Shown: positions 7,523-14,043, counted from the stretch's first letter. The stretch: 14,063 bases of DNA from a bacterium UBA4637 (GCA_002405875.1 DHMR01000068.1:1-14063), one strand, 5' to 3'. Numbers and translations are program-made. Notes: generated by a model from the sequence alone, not told the origin.

Positions 7523-7530
7523 TCACTTCC
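7503..7530. repeat. CACTCTT-type heptamer repeat, four copies
   Basis: Units CACTCTT, CACTCTT, CATTCTT and CACTTCC follow with a 7-nt period (7503-7530). The last unit covers the holB TGA stop (7523-7525 on the minus strand). On the minus strand it reads as AAGAGTG-like units, purine only apart from T. Confidence 0.75.
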
Positions 7531-8677
7531 TAATGAGTAAGACAATAATCTTCAGCGCCATGTCAAAGAATACAATCTTCGGATTGGCATTCTGGCTGAT
7601 GATTTGTTTGCTCTTGTCGAAGAGGTCGAAGATGTCGATGATGTTCGCCTCGTTGATGAAGCGAGCGAAGTTTTTGGCGAAGTTTTCTTCCTCTTGAGTC
7701 ATGTAGGAGAGTTCCTCGTTTCGGAAGTTGTACATGAAACTTTCACGCAACATGTGGTTGAAGTAGTCAAGCATACGCTTTTGCTTCTCTCGCCCGAAGG
7801 TCGATACCACCTCGCTCCATTTCTTGAGGTCATGGATGTTGCGCATGTAGGCGAGTCGCATCAACATGATGAACATGTCGAGGTGCTGTCGGTTCTCATT
7901 GCCCGAATCGAGTTCTTCGAGGGCGGCGTTCCAGTCTCCGTGAGCGATGCGGGCGATGCGGTGTGCCATCTCAGGCTCCAATGCCCTGCGCTGTATGAGC
8001 GCTTCTTCCACGCTGGCATCGTCTATCTTCTTGAAGTCGATGCGTTGAGTGCGGCTTCGGATAGTCTCAAGAAGCAACTCCGGTTCTTCACTCACCATCA
8101 GAAAGAGAGTCTTCGAAGGAGGTTCTTCGAGTATCTTCAGTATCTTGTTGGCACTCGGAAGATTCATGCGTTCCGGAAGCCAGATGAGACTTATCTTGTA
8201 TCCACCGAGCACCGACTTGAAGTTGAGCTTGCGGGATAAGTCGTCGGTCTCTTCCGCCGTGATGATGGCCTGCTTGTTGAAGTCGGCGTCCGTCTTGCTG
8301 ATTTTCCTCATCCACTCGTCTATTTGGAAATAAGGACCTTGGGCAAGCAGTTCTCTCCACGACTTGATGAAGTCGTCGCTGATAGGCTTATGGTCGCTAG
8401 ACATGTCGGAGGTCTTGATGGTAGGGTAGGTGAAGTGGAGGTCGGGGTGCTCCCATTTCTTGAGCATGGCGGTGGCACGACGTTGCTCGTCGGTCATTTC
8501 TCCCTCTGTGCTTTCTCTTTCCCCTAGCATGTAGCTGGCGAATGCCAAGGCAACTGCCATCTTTCCACATCCCCGAGGACCGCAGAAGAGCATGGCATGA
8601 GGAATGCGTTCTTCCTCCACCATCTGCATGAGCCGTGCCCATACATCTTGTTGACCTATAACTTCACTAAACTTCAT
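7523..8677 (-). CDS. holB: DNA polymerase III subunit delta' (clamp loader)
   Basis: Delta' is the rigid stator of the clamp-loader complex, which places the beta sliding clamp on DNA. The 384-residue protein begins with FSEVIGQQDVWARL, followed by a P-loop GPRGCGK (33-39), the HPDLHFTYP segment (76-84), LEEPPSKTLFLMVSEEPELLLETIRSRTQ (183-211) carrying the sensor/SRC-type motif as S208-R-T, and a helical C-terminal collar domain. The four cysteines of the zinc module seen in E. coli delta' are absent; the only cysteines are C32 and C37, in and next to the P-loop. It lies 16 nt after metF and 147 nt before the ricT-like gene. The holB-ricT order also occurs in Bacillus, supporting the call. 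DnaX is excluded because there is no DnaX-type tail and the gene is short. Confidence 0.9.
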   Translation of the reverse strand: MKFSEVIGQQDVWARLMQMVEEERIPHAMLFCGPRGCGKMAVALAFASYMLGERESTEGEMTDEQRRATAMLKKWEHPDLHFTYPTIKTSDMSSDHKPISDDFIKSWRELLAQGPYFQIDEWMRKISKTDADFNKQAIITAEETDDLSRKLNFKSVLGGYKISLIWLPERMNLPSANKILKILEEPPSKTLFLMVSEEPELLLETIRSRTQRIDFKKIDDASVEEALIQRRALEPEMAHRIARIAHGDWNAALEELDSGNENRQHLDMFIMLMRLAYMRNIHDLKKWSEVVSTFGREKQKRMLDYFNHMLRESFMYNFRNEELSYMTQEEENFAKNFARFINEANIIDIFDLFDKSKQIISQNANPKIVFFDMALKIIVLLIRK

Positions 8678-8693
8678 CGTTTGTTCTTCCTAA

Positions 8694-9650
8694 CTAAAAT
8701 AAGATTTTTGCGATTTGCTTCACGCTGTCCACTGCGGAAACGGTGAAGAAATGCACATTGTTGTAACCATGGTCGAAGAGATCCTTCACCTGTGCCGTTG
8801 TCCATTCGATTCCCAATGCCTTGGCATCGTCATCGTTCTTACACTTCAGTACCTCCTGAGCAAGTTCCTCTGGGATGTCGCAATGGAAGGTCTTCGGAAC
8901 AACGGTGAGCTGGGATAACTTGGCAAAAGGCTTGATGGCAGGGATGATAGGCATGGTGATGCCCATCTGGCGCGCCTTCTCCACGAAAGCATAAAACTTC
9001 TGGTTGTCGTAGAAGAGTTGGGTCACGGCATAGGAGGCACCGAGATTTTGCTTCTCCAGGAGGTACTCCATGTCCATCTCTAGGTTAGGAGCCTCCTCGT
9101 GCTTCTCTGGATAGCAAGCCACGCCACAACAAAACTTCTCGCCTGGATGCTTGATGGGTGTTCCGTCCACAAAGAAACCTTCATTGAACTGGTTGATTTG
9201 CTTCAGCAGGTCGGTGGCATGAGCATGACCATTGGGAGTCGGTGTGAACTGGCGGTCTTCCTTGGCCTTGTCTCCACGAAGTACGAGTACATTGGAGATG
9301 CCCAGGAATTGTAAGTCGAGCAATTCGTATTCGATGTCATCCTTCGATGCACCACTACAGATGATGTGAGGGATGACAGGGATGTCGTACTTGTTTTGGA
9401 TAGCTCCGGCGATGGCAATGGTGCCCGGACGACGGCGCACGCGCTGGCGGGTGAGCAAGCCATTCTCCAGCTCCTTGTACACATACTCGCTATGGTGAGT
9501 CGTGATGTTGATGAAGCGAGGATTGAAATCCTTCAAACTATCGATTGTATGGAAGAGAGCTTCTGTTCCATTGCCCTTCAGCGGAGGTAAAACCTCGAAG
9601 GAAAATCCCTTCTTTTGTCCTTCTTTATGTAGAAAATCTGCTATGTTCAT
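8694..9650 (-). CDS. metF: 5,10-methylenetetrahydrofolate reductase
   Basis: MetF reduces 5,10-methylene-THF to 5-methyl-THF with an FAD cofactor, supplying the methyl group for methionine synthesis. The 318-residue protein shows the family layout of a single TIM barrel. It has FSFEVLPP with E19 at the position of the catalytic glutamate, ITTHHSEY (49-56), an RGD motif (R125-G-D127) for flavin binding, GVACYPEKHEEAP (176-188), and TQLFYDN with Q211 matching the folate-contact glutamine. Length is normal for bacterial MetF. It is the first gene of the minus-strand cluster, just downstream of a promoter-like motif at 9674-9681. Its link with holB and ricT looks like a housekeeping operon without a shared pathway. 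Confidence 0.95.
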   Translation of the reverse strand: MNIADFLHKEGQKKGFSFEVLPPLKGNGTEALFHTIDSLKDFNPRFINITTHHSEYVYKELENGLLTRQRVRRRPGTIAIAGAIQNKYDIPVIPHIICSGASKDDIEYELLDLQFLGISNVLVLRGDKAKEDRQFTPTPNGHAHATDLLKQINQFNEGFFVDGTPIKHPGEKFCCGVACYPEKHEEAPNLEMDMEYLLEKQNLGASYAVTQLFYDNQKFYAFVEKARQMGITMPIIPAIKPFAKLSQLTVVPKTFHCDIPEELAQEVLKCKNDDDAKALGIEWTTAQVKDLFDHGYNNVHFFTVSAVDSVKQIAKILF

Positions 9651-9673
9651 GAGTTATATATTCTAATTGGTTG

Positions 9674-9681
9674 CAAAAATA
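9674..9681 (-). promoter_or_regulatory. Putative Bacteroidetes -7 element for metF operon
   Basis: On the minus strand the bases read TATTTTTG, an exact TAnnTTTG match, followed by CAACC. It lies 24 nt upstream of the metF ATG. The -33 partner is weak: TTCG (9702-9705 on the plus strand as CGAA) with 20-nt spacing, one mismatch from TTTG. The predicted leader is only about 15 nt. Confidence 0.55.
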
Positions 9682-9819
9682 CAAAAAAATGAGGGGAAAA
9701 ACGAAGATTGAGCGTATTATTTGGTAAGAATTTATATAATAATAGATGTTGAAAGCCGTTTTTATAAGCAAAACTACTTGAAAACATCCCTAAAGAAATA
9801 ATAAAACCTAAGATAAATT

Positions 9820-11280
9820 ATGGAACAAAATCAATCGGGCTCTAAAGCCTATCTTATCTCAATCGTGATGGTCGCCGTATTGGGCGGTCTTCTTTTCGGT
9901 TACGATACCGCTGTGATATCCGGTGCCGAAAAGGGTTTACAAGCATTCTTCAAGGGTGCCACTGATTTCGAATACACCGATTTCATGCATGGGTTCACTT
10001 CTTCCAGTGCTTTGATCGGATGTATCATCGGCAGCTCTCTGTCCGGTCTTTTCGCCAGTAAGTTTGGACGTAAGCGATCCCTCATCTTTGCGGGCATCTG
10101 TTTCTTCCTCTCTGCTTGGGGGTCTATGGAACCTGAAACCTATATCTTGCCTCAGGGACAAGCCAATTGGACCTTGCTTGTCGTGTTCAACATCTACCGT
10201 GTGCTCGGTGGCATCGGTGTCGGTATGGCCTCCGCCATTTGTCCTATGTATATCGGCGAGGTGGCTCCAAGTAACATTCGAGGAATGCTTGTGAGTTGGA
10301 ATCAGTTTGCCATCATCTTCGGTCAGCTGGTCGTTTACTTTGTCAATTTTATCATCATGGGCGAACATGCCAATCCGATCTATGATGCTGCTGGTGCCAT
10401 TGCCAACTGGGCTGATGCCGAGTGGACGGTGGAGACAGGTTGGCGCTATATGTTTGGAAGTGAGTGCGTGCCAGCAGGCTTGTTCACATTCCTTATCTGC
10501 TTCGTTCCAGAGACACCTCGTTATCTTGTGATGGTCGGTCAGGATGACAAGGCCTATCGCATCCTTTCCAGAATCAACGGTTCGTCGGTGGCTACCCAGA
10601 TTATCTCGGATATTAAGAATACCGTGACTGTGAAGACCGAGAAGTTGATGTCTTATGGCTTCATGTGTATCTTCGTGGGTGTTATGCTCTCTGTATTCCA
10701 ACAGGCCGTGGGTATCAATGCGGTGCTTTATTATGCCCCACGTATCTTCCAGGATATGGGTATGGGCAATCCGATGGTTCAGACCGTCATCATGGGTGTT
10801 GTTAACATCTCCTTCACGCTTGTCGCAGTATTTACCGTGGAGAAGTTGGGTCGCAAGCCTTTGCTCATCTGTGGCTCCATCGGCATGGCAATCGGTGCGC
10901 TAGGTGTAGCGTTGACCTTCGGAAATGAAGCTTTGAGCACGGTTACCATGCTGAGTATCATGGTATATAGTGCTAGTTTCATGTTCTCTTGGGGACCTAT
11001 CGCTTGGGTACTCATCGCCGAGCTCTTCCCTAACACGATCCGTGGTGCAGCTGTTGCCATCGCCGTTGCCTTCCAGTGGATATTCAACTTCATAGTCAGC
11101 TCTACCTTCGTGCCAATGTTTAATATGCACTTGACTCCAGGCGATGACTTCGGTCATTGGTTCACCTATGGCTTGTATGGAGTTATCTGTGTCTTGGCCG
11201 CACTCTTCGTTTGGAAGCTCGTGCCTGAGACCAAGGGCAAGAGTTTGGAGGATATGAGTAAACTCTGGAGAAAAGAATAA
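9820..11280 (+). CDS. xylE: Sugar porter family MFS transporter, XylE-like (xylose:H+ symporter)
   Basis: This is a 486-residue inner-membrane transporter with 12 predicted helices. Sugar-porter signatures are present in order: GGLLFGYDTAVISG (22-35), SKFGRKRS (80-87), RVLGGIGVGMAS with YIGEVAPSNIRG (127-155), PETPR (230-234), QQAVGINAVLYYAP (294-307), EKLGRKP (341-347), WGPIAWVLIAELFP (391-404) and PETKGKSLED (469-478). Residues matching the E. coli XylE sugar site are kept: Q169, Q294, Q295, N300, N329, W391, Q419, W420. D29 and R127 match the proton-coupling pair. This favours xylose or glucose-type hexose/pentose uptake, but substrate cannot be fixed from sequence. It stands alone, divergent from metF, with no sugar kinase or isomerase nearby. 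No clear TAnnTTTG promoter is visible upstream. Confidence 0.9.
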   Translation: MEQNQSGSKAYLISIVMVAVLGGLLFGYDTAVISGAEKGLQAFFKGATDFEYTDFMHGFTSSSALIGCIIGSSLSGLFASKFGRKRSLIFAGICFFLSAWGSMEPETYILPQGQANWTLLVVFNIYRVLGGIGVGMASAICPMYIGEVAPSNIRGMLVSWNQFAIIFGQLVVYFVNFIIMGEHANPIYDAAGAIANWADAEWTVETGWRYMFGSECVPAGLFTFLICFVPETPRYLVMVGQDDKAYRILSRINGSSVATQIISDIKNTVTVKTEKLMSYGFMCIFVGVMLSVFQQAVGINAVLYYAPRIFQDMGMGNPMVQTVIMGVVNISFTLVAVFTVEKLGRKPLLICGSIGMAIGALGVALTFGNEALSTVTMLSIMVYSASFMFSWGPIAWVLIAELFPNTIRGAAVAIAVAFQWIFNFIVSSTFVPMFNMHLTPGDDFGHWFTYGLYGVICVLAALFVWKLVPETKGKSLEDMSKLWRKE

Positions 11281-11336
11281 TTGAGAGAAATAATCGAAGA
11301 AAAAGAATCGTCGAGAAAACTAAATTCAGAAAAAGC

Positions 11337-11370
11337 AAGGCGCAATCATCATCACGATGGTTGCGCCTTT
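11337..11370 (+). terminator. Intrinsic terminator after the XylE-like gene
   Basis: Arms at 11337-11350 (AAGGCGCAATCATC) and 11356-11369 (GATGGTTGCGCCTT) pair over 14 bp with one G-U pair and a 5-nt loop. The stem is followed by TATAGTTTTC, a broken U-tract. It lies 56 nt after the stop and gives the transporter its own transcription unit. Confidence 0.85.
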
Positions 11371-11471
11371 ATAGTTTTCTTATGAGTTTTAATTATTTAA
11401 GAGAGTATTAACTAGACATATATTTGTGAGTTGTTGTTGTTGTATTTTTTGTAATGCTTTATATCTTTGTT

Positions 11472-11492
11472 CACTCTGCTTTGGGCAGAGTG
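11472..11492. other. Small hairpin downstream of the lipoprotein gene
   Basis: CACTCTGC (11472-11479) and GCAGAGTG (11485-11492) are perfect 8-bp arms with a 5-nt loop. It sits 15 nt beyond the stop of the minus-strand lipoprotein gene. There is no U-tract on the minus strand after it, so it may be an mRNA 3'-end structure and not a standard terminator. Confidence 0.5.
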
Positions 11493-11507
11493 AGAGAGAA
11501 TTACCCA

Positions 11508-12158
11508 TTAAAGGTCGTACTTCAAATATAGTGTGTAAGGTTTTCCATAAGAGTCTGTCTTCAAAGCTCCTGAGACAATGCTACTGCTATTGGAGGTTCC
11601 TTCATATACGGCACCTGGAGTGAGGTACATCAAGAAGCAATCGCTAGTAGTTGAATTCTTCTTAGTAGAAGCGTATCCTGCTATGCTTGCATTATTGTAT
11701 CCACCATAGAAAGCTAAAGTATATACCTTACCTTCGCCAGTCTTGAAAGTGATATTATTCAGATAATGACAGAAAAATGGAGCTGTTGTCGTACCAGAGT
11801 ATGGCAAGAGCTTGCCAGTGAGATCCTGACTAGGAGCCTCTGCGATGGCTTTGGCCAAATCCTCGTTGGCGAAGTATCTAGATAGTTTGCTTACAGGGAA
11901 GTTGGTGATGCGGAATGTGCTGTCGGATGGAGAAACTCTGAAGGAACAATCCACGATGCTGTCCTTTTCGATCTTTTTGTCTTTGTCTTCTGACAAGAGA
12001 ATGCCGCAAGGGTGTATGCCTGCGACCGTCATCAGCATGGCATGAGCTTCTTGTTGGGTAGGAAGTGGCGAAGTGTTGTCACTGCTGCTGTTACATGATG
12101 TGAAAGACAAAGCTGCGACGATGACAGCCATGATTGAGAACAATGTAATTTTTTTCAT
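11508..12158 (-). CDS. Putative DUF4840 family lipoprotein
   Basis: This is a 216-residue predicted lipoprotein of unknown function. The signal peptide (MKKITLFSIMAVIVAALSFT) ends in a lipobox FTSC with C22 as the lipidation site, followed by a Ser/Asn-rich linker. The mature part contains the segment FRITNFPVSKLSRYF with LAKAIAEAPSQDLTGKLLPY (about residues 82-120), which resembles the Bacteroidales DUF4840 family as I recall it. The C-terminal half is beta-rich (YTLAFYGGYN, GKPYTLYLKYDL). It is monocistronic and divergent from the upxY-like gene, with a clear promoter at 12257-12287. No catalytic motif is visible. The lipoprotein call is firm; the DUF assignment is moderate. Confidence 0.75.
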   Translation of the reverse strand: MKKITLFSIMAVIVAALSFTSCNSSSDNTSPLPTQQEAHAMLMTVAGIHPCGILLSEDKDKKIEKDSIVDCSFRVSPSDSTFRITNFPVSKLSRYFANEDLAKAIAEAPSQDLTGKLLPYSGTTTAPFFCHYLNNITFKTGEGKVYTLAFYGGYNNASIAGYASTKKNSTTSDCFLMYLTPGAVYEGTSNSSSIVSGALKTDSYGKPYTLYLKYDL

Positions 12159-12256
12159 TTTTATACTTGCTTTTAATATTAATGTTTCTATTTCTTGTCG
12201 CTTTTGTTGGAGACTGGAGATGTATAGGTAGTTGTGAACCTTGCTCCAAAACTCTG

Positions 12257-12287
12257 CAAAACTACTTAATAAATTTCAAATAGCAAA
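12257..12287 (-). promoter_or_regulatory. Bacteroidetes-type promoter for the lipoprotein gene
   Basis: On the minus strand, TTTG (12287-12284) is followed after exactly 19 nt by TAGTTTTG (12264-12257), a full match to TTTG-N19-TAnnTTTG. The start of transcription should be near 12250, leaving a leader of about 90 nt before the ATG at 12158. Confidence 0.75.
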
Positions 12288-12356
12288 AAAACTTGCACAT
12301 ATTGGTAGTTAATGTTTGTTAATCGTTCTTTTGACGTATTTTTCTTCTAGAATTAT

Positions 12357-12387
12357 TTTGCGTTATCTGTAAATTCTATTACCTTTG
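12357..12387 (+). promoter_or_regulatory. Bacteroidetes-type promoter for the upxY-nuclease operon
   Basis: TTTG (12357-12360) and TACCTTTG (12380-12387) are separated by 19 nt, a full match to the Bacteroidetes housekeeping promoter. Transcription should start near 12394, leaving only about 20 nt of leader before the ATG at 12415. That leader includes a two-codon ATG-ATA-TAG mini-frame at 12401-12409. Confidence 0.78.
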
Positions 12388-12414
12388 CAACTGTAACAAC
12401 ATGATATAGATTAG

Positions 12415-12969
12415 ATGGAGTATAGTGTAAATCAGAATTATTGGCTGTATGTTCGCCCGAATTGCCGCAGGGAATTAAAGGTGAGAGATTACTTTGTTGC
12501 CAAAGGGCTGGAGTGCTTTGTACCTATGCAGAAGGTGGTGAGGGTGATTCATGGCGAAGAAGTCAAAGTGGACGTTCCTGTGATGGGTAATATGGTGTTC
12601 GTAAAAACTTCCTACCAAAATCTGTTGCAGGAAAAAAGAACCTTGGAGGCATTGGGTATTCCTATGATGCTTCGAATGGATACGGTTGACCGAACTCGTC
12701 CGGTCATCGTCCCAGACAAGCAGATGGAGGATTTTATCCGTGTGTGTGAGGATCAGTACAGCCGTTTTGTGGATGGTCGTTTTTCGCGCGATTTGAAAGC
12801 AAATGATTATGTCGAAGTCATTTCGGGACGTTTTGCGGGTGTCCGCGGCTATTATGCCCGTCCTTTCAAGGACAAATGCGTGGTTTGTATTGTGGAAGGC
12901 CTTGCCGTCTGTACCACTTATATTCCTGCATACGCTTTGAAAATCATAGAGAAAGGTAAACATAACTAA
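12415..12969 (+). CDS. UpxY family transcription antiterminator (NusG paralog)
   Basis: This is a 184-residue NusG-like protein. The N-terminal NGN domain (about residues 8-120) starts with NYWLYVRPNCRRELKVRDYFVAKGLECFVPMQKVV and includes VPVMGNMVFVKTS. The C-terminal KOW domain (about 130-180) holds LKANDYVEVISGRFAGVRGYYARPF. Specialised paralogs of this type (UpxY in Bacteroides, RfaH in E. coli) bind RNA polymerase and prevent early termination in particular operons, usually capsule or surface polysaccharide loci. Here no polysaccharide genes follow; the only downstream partner is a nuclease gene 17 nt later. The housekeeping nusG is less likely because it normally sits with secE and rplK. 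Its target operon is unknown. Confidence 0.85.
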   Translation: MEYSVNQNYWLYVRPNCRRELKVRDYFVAKGLECFVPMQKVVRVIHGEEVKVDVPVMGNMVFVKTSYQNLLQEKRTLEALGIPMMLRMDTVDRTRPVIVPDKQMEDFIRVCEDQYSRFVDGRFSRDLKANDYVEVISGRFAGVRGYYARPFKDKCVVCIVEGLAVCTTYIPAYALKIIEKGKHN

Positions 12970-12986
12970 CATTAAACATTTCGTAT

Positions 12987-13844
12987 ATGAACAAATTGAT
13001 TTTTCGCCAATTGAAATTTACGGCATGGCTCTTTGCTTTTTTGTTGGCATTGACAAGTTGTAATGGCACTCAAGCTGGACATAAGCAATTAATAGCCAAG
13101 GCAGTTTCAGATTTTCGGGAAGGTTATAAAGACGGAATTAGCGACTATGATGGAAAAGAGGAATCCTCTCTTGAGATTCCGGTCTATACCAAGGGAACCT
13201 TGTCCGAAACCGTCAAGAAGCGTTATTCTTATACTGTTTCTTACAATCACGATTTCAAGAATCCGAATTGGGTGGCCTGGACTTTGACCGCCGACCATGC
13301 CTCAGGCCCAGTTCAACGTATGGATTTTGCGGATGATGAAGACATGCCAGATCCTAAAGGCTATCTTTCCGATTATTATAATAGTGGTTATGATCGTGGT
13401 CACATGTGCCCGGCGGGTGATAATAAATGGAGCGAGAAAGCCATGGAGGATTGCTTCTTGATAACCAATATGTGTCCGCAAGACAATGGGTTGAACAGGG
13501 GCATGTGGAACTCCATAGAGCAACAATGCCGTGCTTGGGCGAAAAAATATGGGAAGGTGTATGTGGTATGTGGACCTATCTATCTCAACCGGCAGCATCG
13601 CAAGATAGGTAAAAACAAGGTGGTGGTGCCTGAGGCTTTCTTCAAGGTGGTGCTTCGTATGGGCAATAATCCACGGGCCATCGGGTTCGTCTGCCGCAAT
13701 CAATCTCAGAAAGGTAAGAAGAAAACTGATTTTGTCAATTCTGTTGACGAAGTGGAACGTATCACGGGGTATGATTTTTTCTCCAAGTTGCCTGACAACC
13801 TAGAAGATAAAGTGGAGGCTCATGCTGATATCAATGAGTGGTAG
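12987..13844 (+). CDS. DNA/RNA non-specific endonuclease, lipoprotein (NucA/Serratia nuclease type)
   Basis: This is a 285-residue extracytoplasmic nuclease. The signal peptide ends in the lipobox ALTSC with C25, so the enzyme is probably tethered to a membrane. The beta-beta-alpha-metal nuclease core is intact: D136-R-G-H139-M with H139 as general base, and NMCPQDNGLNRGMWNSIE (161-178), in which N170 would bind magnesium and E178 matches E127 of the Serratia enzyme with the same spacing. VYVVCGPIY (191-199) and VPEAFFKVVL (214-223) are also typical. It should cut DNA and RNA outside the cytoplasm, for nutrient salvage or degradation of extracellular DNA. It follows the UpxY-like gene by 17 nt, probably in one transcript. 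Confidence 0.93.
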   Translation: MNKLIFRQLKFTAWLFAFLLALTSCNGTQAGHKQLIAKAVSDFREGYKDGISDYDGKEESSLEIPVYTKGTLSETVKKRYSYTVSYNHDFKNPNWVAWTLTADHASGPVQRMDFADDEDMPDPKGYLSDYYNSGYDRGHMCPAGDNKWSEKAMEDCFLITNMCPQDNGLNRGMWNSIEQQCRAWAKKYGKVYVVCGPIYLNRQHRKIGKNKVVVPEAFFKVVLRMGNNPRAIGFVCRNQSQKGKKKTDFVNSVDEVERITGYDFFSKLPDNLEDKVEAHADINEW

Positions 13845-13881
13845 GAGACAAGAAAATACTTCTTTCTAGATGGATGTTCTG

Positions 13882-13970
13882 TTTCAAGGCTTGAAATATG
13901 TGTCCTAAGGCTTGGGATATGTGTCCCAAGCCTTGGTATATGTGTTCCGAACCTTGGAATAAAATATGTC
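13882..13970. repeat. 21-nt tandem array of small palindromes (3 full units plus a longer one)
   Basis: Units begin at 13882, 13903, 13924 and 13945; the first three are 21 nt and the last 26. Each has a 15-nt imperfect palindrome of the form TTTCAAGGCTTGAAA followed by TATGTG (TATGTC in the last unit). Adjacent units also pair: AAGGCTTGGGA (13907-13917) and TCCCAAGCCTT (13924-13934) are perfect 11-bp arms around a TATGTG loop. Read in frame from the ATG at 13870, the period gives heptapeptides like FQGLKYV, but a TAA at 13906 stops it after 12 codons. Confidence 0.85.
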
Positions 13971-13979
13971 TAGTCATCC

Positions 13980-13993
13980 ATTGAAATTTCAAT
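13980..13993. repeat. 14-nt perfect palindrome
   Basis: ATTGAAATTTCAAT is self-complementary. It lies 10 nt after the repeat array and 7 nt before the terminator stem. It could be an operator-like site or chance in AT-rich DNA. Confidence 0.5.
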
Positions 13994-14000
13994 AAAAATT

Positions 14001-14036
14001 AAAAGAGGCTGTTATCACATGATAACAGCCTCTTTT
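14001..14036. terminator. Bidirectional intrinsic terminator
   Basis: Perfect 17-bp arms, AAAAGAGGCTGTTATCA (14001-14017) and TGATAACAGCCTCTTTT (14020-14036), are separated by 2 nt. Both ends carry A/T runs, so termination is possible both for the upxY-nuclease operon and for the probable tRNA coming from the other side. Confidence 0.92.
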
Positions 14037-14043
14037 GTGAATG

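Noticed and set aside
7604..8239. Plus-strand frame of 211 codons opposite holB
   Set aside because: The minus-strand product has clear P-loop and delta' motifs; the plus frame has none.
9714..9722. TATTATTTG as a -7 promoter element for the sugar transporter gene
   Set aside because: It has three bases in place of two between TA and TTTG, lies about 100 nt from the start codon, and has no suitably spaced -33 TTTG.
9937..10701. Minus-strand frame of 254 codons opposite the sugar transporter gene
   Set aside because: Full overlap with a transporter that has every sugar-porter motif; the antisense product has no recognisable domain.
11426..11623. Cys-rich 65-codon plus-strand frame starting MSCCCCIF
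   Set aside because: The cysteines come from a TTG/TGT microsatellite, and the frame overlaps the 3' end of the lipoprotein gene; no family resemblance is visible.
12159..12414. Small gene or non-coding RNA between the divergent lipoprotein and upxY genes
   Set aside because: Apart from the two promoters, the long lipoprotein leader and the mini-frame at 12401, no frame with coding character or stable structure was seen.
13882..13970. CRISPR array
   Set aside because: The repeats are contiguous 21-nt units with only a constant 6-nt linker, there are no unique spacers, and no cas genes are near.
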